A stretch of DNA of 64,000 bases from Warburgia ugandensis. Its lineage: Eukaryota > Streptophyta > Magnoliopsida > Canellales > Canellaceae. Both the position numbers and the translations under genes were made by a program. The notes below the pieces were generated by a model. It saw nothing but the letters and a program-made list of their open reading frames with translations, did not search any database and was not told the origin of the DNA. Positions 10,786 to 20,825 of this stretch are shown here, one piece after another (position 1 is the stretch's first letter; each line of letters starts with the position of its first letter). The stretch is taken from positions 19,939,945 to 20,003,944 of the forward strand of contig CP141132.1 of NCBI GenBank assembly GCA_035236585.1, in the 5' to 3' direction.

Positions 10786-12078
10786 GTGGTATCGACTAAT
10801 GAAGAGTTAAAACAAGAAATCTTAAAAGAGGCTCATCAGTCTAAGTATACTATATACTCGGGAGGAACTAAGATGTATCAAGACTTAAAGAGACAATATT
10901 GGTGGGATGGTATGAAAAGAGACATAGGGGAATTTGTGGCAACATGTCTAACATGTCAACAAGTAAAGGCTGAACATGAAAGACCTGCGGGATTGTTACA
11001 ACCCCTTGAGTTACCTGAATGGAAATGGGACCATATTACCATGGACTTCATCGTAGGGTTACCCAGGACCTCTAAGGGTCATGAAATGATCTGGGTCATT
11101 GTTGATAGATTGACTAAGACAGCCCATTTCCTTCCTATACGCCATACCCAATCCACTGACAGCCTATCTCAGCTATACATCAAAGAGATAGTAAGCTTAC
11201 ATGGCATACCCCTTAGTATCACTTCAGATAGGGATAGCTGCTTCACTTCACAACTCTGGAAGTCCGTCCAAAAATTCTTAGGATCTTCCTTGAACTATAG
11301 CATAGCCTTCCATCCACAGACCGATGGACAGTCAGATCGCACGATCCAGATAGTCGAAGATATGTTACGAACCTGTGCCCTCGATTGGAAGCTGAGCTGG
11401 GATGAAAACCTACCACTAGTAGAGTTCGCATACAACAACAGCTTTCAGTCGAGCATTGGCATGGCTCTGTACGAGGCACTCTATGGGAGACCTTATCGAT
11501 CACCCACCAGTTGGAGTGAAGTTGGAGAGTCTAGGGTGCTCCAGTCTGAGCTGGTGGAGCAATGCTCCGAGAAGGTCAAACTCATAAGAAGACGCCTCCT
11601 CACAGCTCAAAACCGGCAAAAGAGCTATGCTGATCAAAGGAGGAGACCATTAGAATTCGACATAGGAGAGCACGTTTTCCTGAAGATATCTCCCACTAAA
11701 GGAGTTATGCGGTTTGGTATCAAAGGCAAGCTTAGTCCGCGTTACATAGGACCTTTCACAATCTTGGAGAAAGTGGGAAAAGTGGCCTACAGGATCGCAC
11801 TACCCCCTCAGCTATCTAAAGTGCATAACGTGTTCCATATATCTATGCTAAGGAGGTACGTGCCTGACCCTGCTCATGTCATCAACCAGGTACCCATAGA
11901 GTTGACGGAGGATCTCAAACAAGAGACGAGACCAGTTGAGATCCTGGATTGTAAGAGTAAGAAGCTGTGGAACAAGGACATACACTTAGTCAAAGTTTTG
12001 TGGAGAAATGCGCACATGGAAGAAGAGACTTGGGAACTGGAGTCAGAAATGCGAGAAAAGTACCCTGAGATCTTTTGA
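10786..12078 (+). CDS. INT: Element B integrase with C-terminal chromodomain
   Basis: The longest intact frame in the window (430 codons; it is only the tail of pol, so it has no real start of its own and follows a TAA at 10774). Residues about 15-65 form the zinc-binding region: the first His and the CLTCQQ pair are present but the second His is Tyr (I-Y-S-G). The core has D at 11044-11046 (MDF) and D at 11227-11229 (TSDRD). Exactly 35 residues later the catalytic Glu is Asp (GQSDRT, codon 11335-11337). A GPF.ILEKVG..AY / VFH.S.L motif is near residues 320-360. The last 50 residues are a chromodomain (PVEILD ... W....EETWE). The protein would insert cDNA, but two altered key residues make activity doubtful. 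Confidence 0.93.
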   Translation: MVSTNEELKQEILKEAHQSKYTIYSGGTKMYQDLKRQYWWDGMKRDIGEFVATCLTCQQVKAEHERPAGLLQPLELPEWKWDHITMDFIVGLPRTSKGHEMIWVIVDRLTKTAHFLPIRHTQSTDSLSQLYIKEIVSLHGIPLSITSDRDSCFTSQLWKSVQKFLGSSLNYSIAFHPQTDGQSDRTIQIVEDMLRTCALDWKLSWDENLPLVEFAYNNSFQSSIGMALYEALYGRPYRSPTSWSEVGESRVLQSELVEQCSEKVKLIRRRLLTAQNRQKSYADQRRRPLEFDIGEHVFLKISPTKGVMRFGIKGKLSPRYIGPFTILEKVGKVAYRIALPPQLSKVHNVFHISMLRRYVPDPAHVINQVPIELTEDLKQETRPVEILDCKSKKLWNKDIHLVKVLWRNAHMEEETWELESEMREKYPEIF

Positions 12079-12109
12079 CCATATATATTGTAGAATTTTG
12101 GGGGCAAAA

Positions 12110-12129
12110 TTCCCCTAAGGGGGTAAGAA
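12110..12129 (+). other. Polypurine tract of B
   Basis: A purine-rich stretch with AAGGGGGTAAGAA immediately precedes the TG of the 3' LTR, as expected for the plus-strand primer. Confidence 0.85.
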
Positions 12130-14850
12130 TGTAATGACTCCAATTTTGTAACATTAAATCCCAAGTTAGCAATGAAAACTTCACTTTTTGGAAATAAGGG
12201 TATTTTGGTCATTTCACTATTTACCCTGACTGAACCAAGAAATTTGGTCCTGAAAATGGTACCATTAGGTGCGTCTCAGAAAAAGGAATCCAATAAGACC
12301 AAAATCACCCAAAACGTAGTTAAAATGAGCAAGTTATGGCCCTTTGAAGTTCAGGGGCAAAAATGTAATTTTTATTAAAAAACAGATTTAGCCTGAAAAA
12401 CACAAGGGCCCATTTTGATATGGGCACCCCCTTTCTTCAACCTCCTAGAGGGTTCTAGAACGGCGGTGTTTGGAGGAGAAATCACTGCCATTCTGGAGGT
12501 TTCTCCACCGCCATTCAAGGGCGATGAGAGCCCCCTCCAGAACCCTCTTATAGCTTTATAAATAAAGCTCTTGGGTGCCTCTAATGGCAGCTCAAAAGCT
12601 TAGGAAAAACTTGTTTTGGAGAAGCAACCAAGAGAAGAAATGTGGGGAAAAACCCGGCAACGAACCAGGTATGCCCAAAATCCCTCAAAACCTGTCTTCC
12701 CTTTAGTCCTAGGCTAAGTTTCCCTAAGTTTTTGGATGAAAATTCATGCAAAACAGAGCCCTAGAGAGTCACAAAGGACCTAGGGACGATCCTTGGGGCG
12801 CACTGGTTCAACAGGGTCGACCCAGGGCGTCCCGAGGATGCCCTGGTCCCCAACAAACGAAACGCGTCGTCCGCATTTGAGAGAAACCAGCGGGCACGTC
12901 CACAGGCGCGCCTACGAATGAAAAAGCTGGGCGGAAGCCAGGGTGCATCTGCAGATGTAGCCGCTGAGGTGCTTGCCACTAACGTGGGATGCGTTAGCGT
13001 CCCAGGCTTCCACCTTGCTTCATTTGACCCGAGGATGCCCTGGTCGCCCAACGAACAAAACACGTCGTCCGCATTTGAGAGAAACCAGCGGGCACGTCCA
13101 CAAGCGCGCCTACAAATGAAAAAGCTGGGCGGAAGCCAGGGTGCATCTGTAGATGTAGCCACTGAGGTGCCTGCCACTAACATGGGATGCGTTAGCGTCC
13201 CAGGCTTCCACCTTGCTTCATTTGACCTTTTATGTACACTTGGCACTAAAAAGGCTATAACTTGAGATCTAAGGCTCCGATTGAGGCCCCGCGAAAGGCG
13301 TTGTGTCTATGTCGAAGACGCGGAGACACCTAAACTATAAAATACCTAATCAAGGCTCAATATAAAGTGGGCATGACCCTTAGACTATGATAGTGGCGCG
13401 GGGCCACGAAATCCTTGAAAACTTGATGATACCAAGGCCCAATTAGGATCTTAGGACACCCATAGGCATGGGGGTGAACCCTTAATACCTAAATAGTAAG
13501 ACCAACCACTCTAAAACCTATAAGAGATAGGCCAAACTAACATTGATTCTCCAAACCATGTTCAGGAGCATACGAGAACAAGGGGATTAGCTCGACCTAG
13601 CTAGGTAGGTGCTCTATCACTACTAGACTTTTAAAAAGAGCCATGATTGTTTGAGACTGCATGTTTTAAGTATACGTATATGACTTGATTAGCATATGAA
13701 TGAATTCAGCATATAATAAATACATTATGCATAGACATGTTTTGCAAATAATTGCATATATTGCAAGATTTGTGAGCATTAAGTTCTTGCAAAATTACAT
13801 GTCCTTGAGGGTTACCAAAAGACGCTGGAGTGCCCAAAAGATGCTGGGTAGGCAGTAATGAGGGCTAGGCAGTTGTGAGGGACCCAAAGAGGACAGGTTT
13901 TGAAAAAGAGATGTTTTGGCTTGTTTGATCATATATGATTTGGGCTAGTAAGCTCGTGGGCGCTATGCAGAGAGGTTGGGGTGGCCTCCCAGCCTCTACC
14001 ACTACTAGGTGGATTGGGTACCACGCCCAAAAAGGGCATGTCTCTACGTCGACTGCATGTGGTACAGGGGCTACCACTGGTGTCACAGCACTGGGTTGAT
14101 GTTTCATATGCCCCATGGAGGCTATGACGCTGTGTCCCTAGGTACCTGGAGACCACATGGCGGCGAGGTCATGGGCATAGTTGGGCCCTATGGTTTCGTG
14201 GACTTACTTGCATTGCATATGGCATGACATGAGGTTGGTCGACCATACCATATATCCATGAGTTGGATTCAGTGAAGCATCTTATGCATATCATTATGTT
14301 ATGATATATACGATACTTTCGATTTGGATTATGTGATCCTTTAAGTCATTAGTATTCTAATTTGACAATGGTTTTTAATCCCGATATTGAACATGAGTGT
14401 TCAAACATGTACATGTTTTGAAAGAGCATATGATTTTAAACATAGCATGCATTGTAAAACTAGTAGTGATGGACTCCTATTGAGTATAGTATATACTCAC
14501 CCAATCCTTAACATTTTTTAGACACAAAGTAAACACTTAAGAGCAAGGAATGCCTGTGACAGAAGACACCCAGACTAAGTGCAAGTAAGTAAACCCCTAC
14601 CTTATCCTTCAATGTTACTTGATTGTAGTTACTCTCTATAGTTGAGGCTGTGACTAACACTTTCTTGGGAATAGATTCAATTTAAAACTATGCCTTGGCT
14701 AGATAATTGAAAAATGTGTTTTGACACTCGGGGTTTTATACAAAAGATTGTTTTCCAAAACAAAAAGATTTTCATGCATTTCATATTTATAAAACAAGAG
14801 ATCTCACCTTTTTATCAAATTTGCATCATATAAAAACCCGGGTCGTCACA
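12130..14850 (+). repeat. 3' LTR of element B
   Basis: 2721 bp, same ends and order as 5039-7533, with scattered substitutions. It is longer because the CpG-rich block is duplicated (12831-13227) and there are small indels, including a short duplication near 13856-13875. TATA box at 12557-12564; hairpin copy at 14482-14498. Confidence 0.95.
12831..13227 (+). repeat. Tandem duplication inside B 3' LTR
   Basis: Two copies of a roughly 197-bp unit (12831-13027 and 13028-13224), both beginning CCCGAGGATGCCCTGGTC and ending in TTGCTTCATTTGACC. The 5' LTR has one copy (about 5740-5927). The duplication therefore arose during or after the insertion of this copy. Confidence 0.9.
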
Positions 14851-14855
14851 GGAGC

Positions 14856-15540
14856 AATGGACCTACTACCAATGTCTCACAACCAGGCGCATACTAGCCT
14901 CTCCAACAAAACCTAGGATTTCTTGTCCTACCCCCATACCAAACTCATTAACCTCCTACTTCTGGACCATACTTGTCCCCATCCAAAAGGCCTGCGAATG
15001 ATAATATCCATCAACTCATTCAAAACTAGGAGAGGAGAATTTCTCAATTAGAAGTTCAATTAAAACAAACTTATTAGTCTGTCAATGAAATAAAAAATAA
15101 GATGAGTCAATTGATGCAAAATATGAAAAAAGGAAAGTTTCCAACTCAACCACAAGCAAACCCTAGGAGAGTGCATGTGGTTAACAATAATACATCTAAG
15201 GTATCATCCATCTCTACCATGGAATAGATTAAGGCTATTACCATTCTTAGGAGTGGTAACAGAATTGAGAAGGATGAGCCACAAAAGGCTGAATAGGTAG
15301 TAAAATCCACTAAAGTTAAAGAAAAATCTAAAGATAAGGACGTCATTTCAACTGTTGACTCATATCCTATGCCTGCTCCATTTCCTCAGAGGTTGCATCA
15401 AGCTCCAAAATCTACCTCTAATGATGAGATTTTAAAGATTTTTAAGCAAGTCAAGATCAACATACAGATTTTAGATGCAATAAAATAAATCCCATCATAT
15501 GCCAAATTCTTAAAAGACTTTTCCACCATAAAAAGAAGAT
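14856..15540 (+). pseudogene. gag: Element A gag, C-terminal part (broken)
   Basis: Continuation of A gag after the B insertion. Recognisable Athila-type features are a coiled ISQLEVQL-like block near 15035-15060, a TLRSGN-like block at 15241-15265 and a YAKFLKD block at 15495-15520 that precedes the protease. The same blocks are in element C at 25640-26110. Several stops (for example near 15226, 15295, 15487) destroy the frame. Confidence 0.8.
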
Positions 15541-15563
15541 TAAATGTTCAAAAGAAAGCATTT

Positions 15564-15960
15564 TTGATAGAACAAGTTAGTTCTATTCTTCAACATGATA
15601 CACTACCAAAATACAAGGATGTAGGTTGCTCCACTCTTACTTGCATTATTGACAACTATAAGATTAATCAATCTTTACTTGATTTAGGATCTAGTGTGAA
15701 CCTACTACTATACTCAGTATATGAACAGTTAGGTCTGGATGAGTTGAAACCTATTGCTACTACACTCCATCTAGTCGATCATTTTGTGAAGATACCAAGA
15801 GGGGTAATATAAGATGTGCTTGTTTAGGTAGAATAGTTCTGCTGGGATGACCATTTTTGGCTACGTCCAATGCCTTAATTAATTGAAGAAATGGTATCAT
15901 GAAATTGTCTTTTGGGAATATGACATTAAAGCTAAACATCTTCAACATTTGTAAGCAGCA
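15564..15960 (+). pseudogene. PR: Element A protease (deleted)
   Basis: Athila-type aspartic protease remnant. The open segment 15564-15812 contains the D-L-G-S-S site (residues 40-44 of that segment), followed by VNLL.YS.YEQLGL and a LADR-like LVDHFVKIPRG block, colinear with element C at 26160-26400. After 15812 there are stops and a gap of several tens of bases compared with C (the VLD..-ILGCPFL part is mostly gone), then TSNA-like sequence. Confidence 0.8.
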
Positions 15961-17031
15961 TGGGGAACTTAATTGATGACTTGCACTTTGTCAACATGAT
16001 AAATTTATTTGTGCAAGATCATTTTCAATCATCTTCCTTGTTGGACCCAGTTGAGGCATACTTGGCCCATTTTAATGAGTTTAATGAGGATGTATTACTA
16101 GAGGAAGTTAATGCCCTCGATTCTATTCCGATCATGGATATAGAAAAATGAAAACTTCATTTTGAGGAACTTCCAAGGAAGTCCACTCCCCTTCCATCAT
16201 TAGCAGAGCCTCCTAAGTTTGAATTGAAATCTCTATAATTAGATTCAGAATATGCCTATTTAGGAGAAATGAAGAACTTTTCTATGATAATTTCCTCTCA
16301 ATTAAAGACATTTAAGGAGGAAAAGTTAATAGACACTTTAAAAGAACAAAAAAGTGCTATAGGGTGGACCATTGCTGATATAAAGGCAATCAACCCTTTA
16401 ATATGTACCCATAGGATATATCTAGAGGATGATGATAAACTATGTCATCAAATGCAGAGAAGGTTAAATCCTAATATGAAGGATGTGGTTATAGCAGAAG
16501 TCCTTAAGTTGCTTGATGTGGGAATCATCTATCCCATAAGTGACAACAAATGGCTAATTCCAACTTAGGTAGTTCCAAAGAAGTCTAGAGTGACAATGAT
16601 CTCTAATTCCAACAATGAATTAATCCCCAATAGAGTTACCATTGGTTGGCGTATGCACATTAACTATAGAAAATTGAATGTTGTCATGAGGAAGGACCAT
16701 TTTCCTTTGCCCTTTGTTGATTAAATGTTAGAAAGGGTTGTAGGATATCAGTACTATTGTTTTCTAGATGGTTACTCAGGGTATAACTAGATAGAAATTG
16801 CACCTGAGGATGAGGAAAGTACCACTTTTACATGTCCTTTTGGCACTTTTGCTTACAAAATAATGCCATTTGGGTTATATAACGCTCATATCACATTTCA
16901 ACACTACATGTTGAGTATCTTTAGAGATATGGTCAAGAGAATCATAGAGGTTTTCATGGATAACTTTTCTGTTTTTGGTGATTCCTTTGACACATGCCTT
17001 GAAAATCTAAGAAAAGTCTTAAGTCATTGTT
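15960..17031 (+). pseudogene. RT: Element A linker and reverse transcriptase, cut short
   Basis: The segment 15960-16151 is the acidic linker. 16269-16568 contains the W-TIADIK block and the LNP.MKDVV..EVLKLLD-GIIYPISD entry to RT. The VPKKS block, RKLN...RKDHFPLPF-D block and FLDGYSGYN block follow with stops. The catalytic box reads F-M-D-N (16953-16964), so the second Asp is lost. The gene ends abruptly at about 17031 where the truncated 3' LTR begins; RNase H and integrase are absent. Confidence 0.88.
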
Positions 17032-17033
17032 AA

Positions 17034-18240
17034 GTCTTAAGCCTAGACCTATCATTCCCTACTCTTTCTACCCATTGCATAGTTCTAACTCTGCATTTCC
17101 CTCTTGTTCCCTCTCTTCTCTCTATCTCCCTCTCTCGGGTGTTCTTTGAACCGCACCAAATCCTGCTCCCTTTTTCCCTTTGTTTCCCCCTCTTTCTTTT
17201 GCTCAGACTATTTGCACTTAGACGAGTGACCCAAACGCGTAGCATCCCTCTCTTTCCCACTCTTCTATCTTTGTTCTCTTTTTCTTGCTCCATCTCACTT
17301 GTTCCCAGCTTCTTACCTCTCTTTCTCTCTTGGTCTTTCATTTCCTGTTCACAGATTTCCTCATTTCCCATTTGTTTAACTTCATTTTTCTCACCTTTTT
17401 TTTTTTTTTTTTGTTGCTCTTTCTCCTTTTACTTTATTTGTGGTTCATCGTCACTTTGAAACAAAACCCAAATCAGGTTCCCCCCAATTCTTCTTCTTTC
17501 CCACCTTTCCTCCATTGCCTGCATCTTCTTCCTCCATTGAGTTTTGTTTCTGTTAAAACTAGAAATTCAGCTTAATTATGTTTTTACCCTTCATCTATCT
17601 TCCTTAATACTAGTTCTATCATCACTTTTGTCTTTTTCATTATTTTAGAGTACTCTTATCCAGAATTGTCCTATTCCCAATGGTTTAGGTTTAACAAATA
17701 GGAAAACATTATTTTATGATCTTTCTTTAATCAAGATTCAAATAAATTCTTAGATCTTGTTTTTAGGACAACTCTTAACTTATCCATCAGTCCTGATCTT
17801 CAATCTAAATTCCAAAAATTTGATCTAAGCTATCCAAAATCCAAAATCTTTCCTTAGTCCAAATCATCAAAATTTTTGGGAATCTGTTTAATCGAGCAAA
17901 TGGATCATTAATCAGAGATTTCAATTGAAGATTGATGAAGGCTGATTGACTTTGTTAACATTATATTTGAAGAAATTTGTCATAATGAAGCTAGGAAAGT
18001 TGATTTTATTTGCTATTTAGTTTAATTTTCTATCTTTTTGAACTTGGATTGTTGTAATTTTCATTAGTTGAATAGATCTTAGTTTATAATTCATTGTTAT
18101 TTAATTATGTTATTTCTTTAATTAGCTATCAATTAAATTTTATTTAAACTCCAAATGTTTAATTGAGTCCCTGTGGGATCGACCTGTACTTGCATCAGCT
18201 GTACTATAATAACCCATACACTTGCAGAGAACAATCAATA
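17034..18240 (+). repeat. Truncated 3' LTR of element A
   Basis: Aligns with 1240-2570 of the 5' LTR (CT-rich block, AGAAATT(C)AGCTTAATTATG, U5 tail GATCGACCTGTACTTGCATC), but the first ~700 bp of the LTR are missing. It ends ATCAATA, with the expected CA mutated to TA, followed by the gcatt TSD. Open frames 17139-17575 come from the pyrimidine-rich leader and are not genes. Confidence 0.87.
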
Positions 18241-18245
18241 GCATT

Positions 18246-19422
18246 CCATTTTAGAATTATTCCATGAATTGCACACATCCTTCATGTAGTAATGCACATG
18301 GTTTATGTTGTAGTTTTCCTTTCTTTTTCATGTTAATTTCTTTCTTTCTTGGTTTGCTGATCATGTTAAACATAGTTGTCTATTCATCTTAGAGTAATAT
18401 CATGTTTCCCTTTCATTAGATTAAGATTTGAATGGATATATGTGTAGTATTTTCAATGCATTCCATCCAATATGGTGAATGCATCATTTTTATTTTCACA
18501 TGCATGTATTATTTTGCATTATAATTTAGTTGCATTCATGGTAGATTTGAAGGTTAGTTTTATTTTCTTAGGTTAGGTTTTGCTTTGTAGATCTAATTTG
18601 TAATATAACTTTCCATTTAGCATATTTAGTTTTCTTGTTTTAAGTAGTTTCCTATTTTAGAAGTAGGTAATCTCTAATTTTGAATTCCATGTTTCAAACT
18701 TAGATTCCTTGCTTTTTCTTTCTAATTTTCTTTCATATACATTAAAAATTAGAACCATTTTAGAAAGCAGTTGCATGGTACATTCTTAGATCTAGCACTT
18801 TCCTAGTTTAGTAACCTAGTTTAACTTTTTATTTTCTTTGCTTACTTTCTAGGATTAGTTGAGAAACTTCATGCATATTAGAGTCTTAGATATACAAAGC
18901 ATTCTTAACTTAGAAAGTAATGTATACATTGTAGATTCATGCATCTTAGTTGCACATAGTATAAGCGCTACACTTCCCTTTTCCTTGCTTTTTAGTTTTA
19001 GAAGCTTTCTAATTTTCTTTCATATACATTAGGAATGTTTAAGGATTATTTCAGAACCACGTTAGAAAGTAGTTTGCATGGTACATTCTTAGATCTAACA
19101 CTTTCCTAGTTTAGTAATCTATGTTTGACTTTTTATTTTTCTTTGCTTACTTTCTAGGATTAGTTGAGAAACTTCATGCATATTAGATTCTTAGATACAC
19201 AATGCATTCTTGACATAGAAAGTAATGTATACATTGTAGATTCATGCAACATCTTAGTTGCATATAGTATAAGCATTACACTTTCCCTTTATAATAACAC
19301 ACACACACCCATGTATGGTTGCATGCATGGAGCCTTCCATGGTAGGTTTGCATTCAGGTTCCATTCCCATATCTTAATCTCTCATCATTACACTTTCCTT
19401 CACTCACACACCTTCTTACCAT
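18246..19422. other. AT-rich host segment with a tandem duplication
   Basis: No coding potential. It contains a roughly 290-305-bp direct duplication (about 18719-19005 and 19006-19300). Shared landmarks are CATATACATT (18734/19021), GGTACATTCTTAGATCTA and AGGATTAGTTGAGAAACTTC (18851/19156). It may be part of an old LTR together with 1-539 and 36991-38185. Confidence 0.7.
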
Positions 19423-19528
19423 GTTTCTAATTTCATGCTTCACACATCCACTTTCTAACTTCGTCGATGCCTGTCCCAATCACAAATGAAAAAGGAGGAG
19501 GGTTTTATGTCAGGTGCTAGCTGGCAAG

Positions 19529-19632
19529 GAAGAAGTTGAAGATGATTTTATTATTTCTTTCCTTCTATCAAATTAATATGCATTTGTATATTAGTTTGAA
19601 AGTAAGAAATGAAAATCATCTCCATCTTCTTA
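19529..19632. repeat. ~100-bp near-palindrome in the LINE 5' region
   Basis: The left arm runs from AAGAAGTTGAAGATGATTTT and the right arm ends AAAATCATCTCCATCTTCTT. The interior (TTTCTT...AAGAAA, TTAATATG..TATATTAG) also pairs, giving a nearly continuous hairpin with a short loop near 19580. It could be a small MITE or a natural fold of the LINE leader. Confidence 0.75.
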
Positions 19633-19686
19633 AAAGTATGGCAACCCTAATATGACATAAATAAAAAACTAACATTCCCTCAAGCT

Positions 19687-19891
19687 AGGGCATTCCTCAT
19701 AAGCGATGCGCTGCATCAGATCCTGGGTGCCATGAAAAATGGGTAAGGGTTGCTAGGGCATTCCTCTAGAACTAACACACTACATTGGATCCTGGGTGTA
19801 GTGGAAAATGGGCAAGGGCTGCAAGAGCATCCCCTTGGAGGTGACGCACTGCATTAGAACTTGGGTGCAGTGAAAAGTAGCACGGGTTCAC
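19687..19891 (+). repeat. Tandem repeats in the LINE 5' region (3 x ~68 bp)
   Basis: Three diverged copies begin at 19687, 19755 and 19824, each with a GCATTCC/GCATCC start, a CTGCAT-GA-C-TGGGTG-AGTGAAAA centre and a GGGCAAGGGTTGC-like end. They lie just upstream of the endonuclease region and probably belong to the LINE leader or promoter. Confidence 0.8.
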
Positions 19892-19949
19892 GCCATGGAG
19901 GTCAAGAAGTGCTTGGGTAAATAGGAGATCTCAATAGCATAAGATTTGT

Positions 19950-20825
19950 ATAGCCATATGGAATATAGGGACATTGATAGGTGAGAGTTTAGAGTTAGTA
20001 GATACGATGAAACGTAAGAGAGTCAACATTGATTGTATCTAAGAAACCAATTAAAAAGGGACCAAAACTAGAGAAATCAATGGCTATAAACTCTGGTACG
20101 TAGGAAGGGATAGTAACAGAAATGGTTTGGGAATAATAGTGGATAAAAAATTAAAAGATAAAGTTGTGGACGTTAAAAGAATTAGTGATAAAATTATAAT
20201 AATAAAACTTGTTCTAGCAGAGCAGATCATAAATGTTATAAGTGCATATGCACCATAAGCAGGGTTAGAAGATATAATCAAGAGACAATTTTGGAAATAT
20301 ATGGAGGGATCCTGCAAAAAATTCCCAACACTGAGGAGATATTTATAGAAGCAGACTTAAATGGCATAGGAAAAGAAAATGAAGGATATGATAGGATACA
20401 TGGAGGGTATGATATAGGAGAATGAAATGAGATGGGGGAAACTATCCTTGATTTTGCTTTGTCATATAACCTGACCATTGTAAATATATTCTTTAAGAGG
20501 AGAGATGAACACTTAATAACCTTTAAAAGTGGATTCATAAAGTGAAGTAGGCTTTTTTCTACTTAGGAATATTGAAATATCAATGTGTAAAGATTGTAAG
20601 GTGATACCTGGTGAGAGTTTCACCTCATAACATAGGTTAATGGTTATGGATATCTATATTAAAAAGATGAAAGAAAGGAAATGAACTTAATAGGTATCTA
20701 AAAACTAAGTGGTAGAACTTAAAAGGAGAGAAAATAACTTCATTCACAAATAAGTTGATGGTAGAAGGAAATTAAAACAATGGAACAGAAGCAAACACCA
20801 TGTGGACTAATATGATTGAGTCCAT
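19950..20825 (+). pseudogene. LINE endonuclease domain (broken)
   Basis: Degenerate AP-endonuclease-like domain that would nick target DNA. Recognisable pieces are a KRKRVNI start (about 20005), an ETxWKG-like block with a stop where CAA is expected (20039-20041), a GLGIIVDKKLKD block (20130-20160), an ISAYAPQ-like block near 20240 in which the Gln codon is TAA, and a D-L-N-G motif near 20355-20366 followed by an ILDFALSYNL...FKRRDEHLITFKSG block (20445-20535). Element C is inserted at 20826 in the linker to RT; the reading frame resumes at 34984. Confidence 0.82.

Larger units (their letters stand above)
5039..14850 (+). mobile_element. Element B: chromovirus (Tekay/Del-like) Ty3/gypsy retrotransposon with both LTRs
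   Basis: Complete LTR-to-LTR element inserted in the gag of A, with perfect 5-bp TSD ggagc (5034-5038 and 14851-14855). Both LTRs run TGTAATGACTCC ... GTCGTCACA. A 12/12 match to the plant tRNA-iMet primer site follows the 5' LTR. A polypurine tract precedes the 3' LTR. The order gag, protease, RT, RNase H, integrase, C-terminal chromodomain defines a chromovirus. Lineage (Tekay/Del) is inferred from the long LTRs and domain style. Stops in gag and RT and two frameshifts make it non-autonomous. The 3' LTR is 226 bp longer than the 5' LTR, mostly because of one tandem duplication. Confidence 0.95.
545..18240 (+). mobile_element. Element A: Athila-like Ty3/gypsy retrotransposon, internally deleted and interrupted by B
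   Basis: The element is bounded by a perfect 5-bp TSD, gcatt, at 540-544 and 18241-18245. Order: 5' LTR (545-2570), decayed primer site, leader, gag, protease and reverse transcriptase, truncated 3' LTR (17034-18240). Chromovirus B sits inside gag at 5039-14850. The Athila assignment rests on the D-L-G-[AS]-S type protease, the FMDD-type RT box, the gag pattern and a U5 tail ending in a GTGCACTTGC-like motif. The rest of RT, RNase H, integrase, the 3' UTR and the first part of the 3' LTR are missing. Numerous stops show that it is dead. The boundary call is strong; lineage is by motif recognition. Confidence 0.88.
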
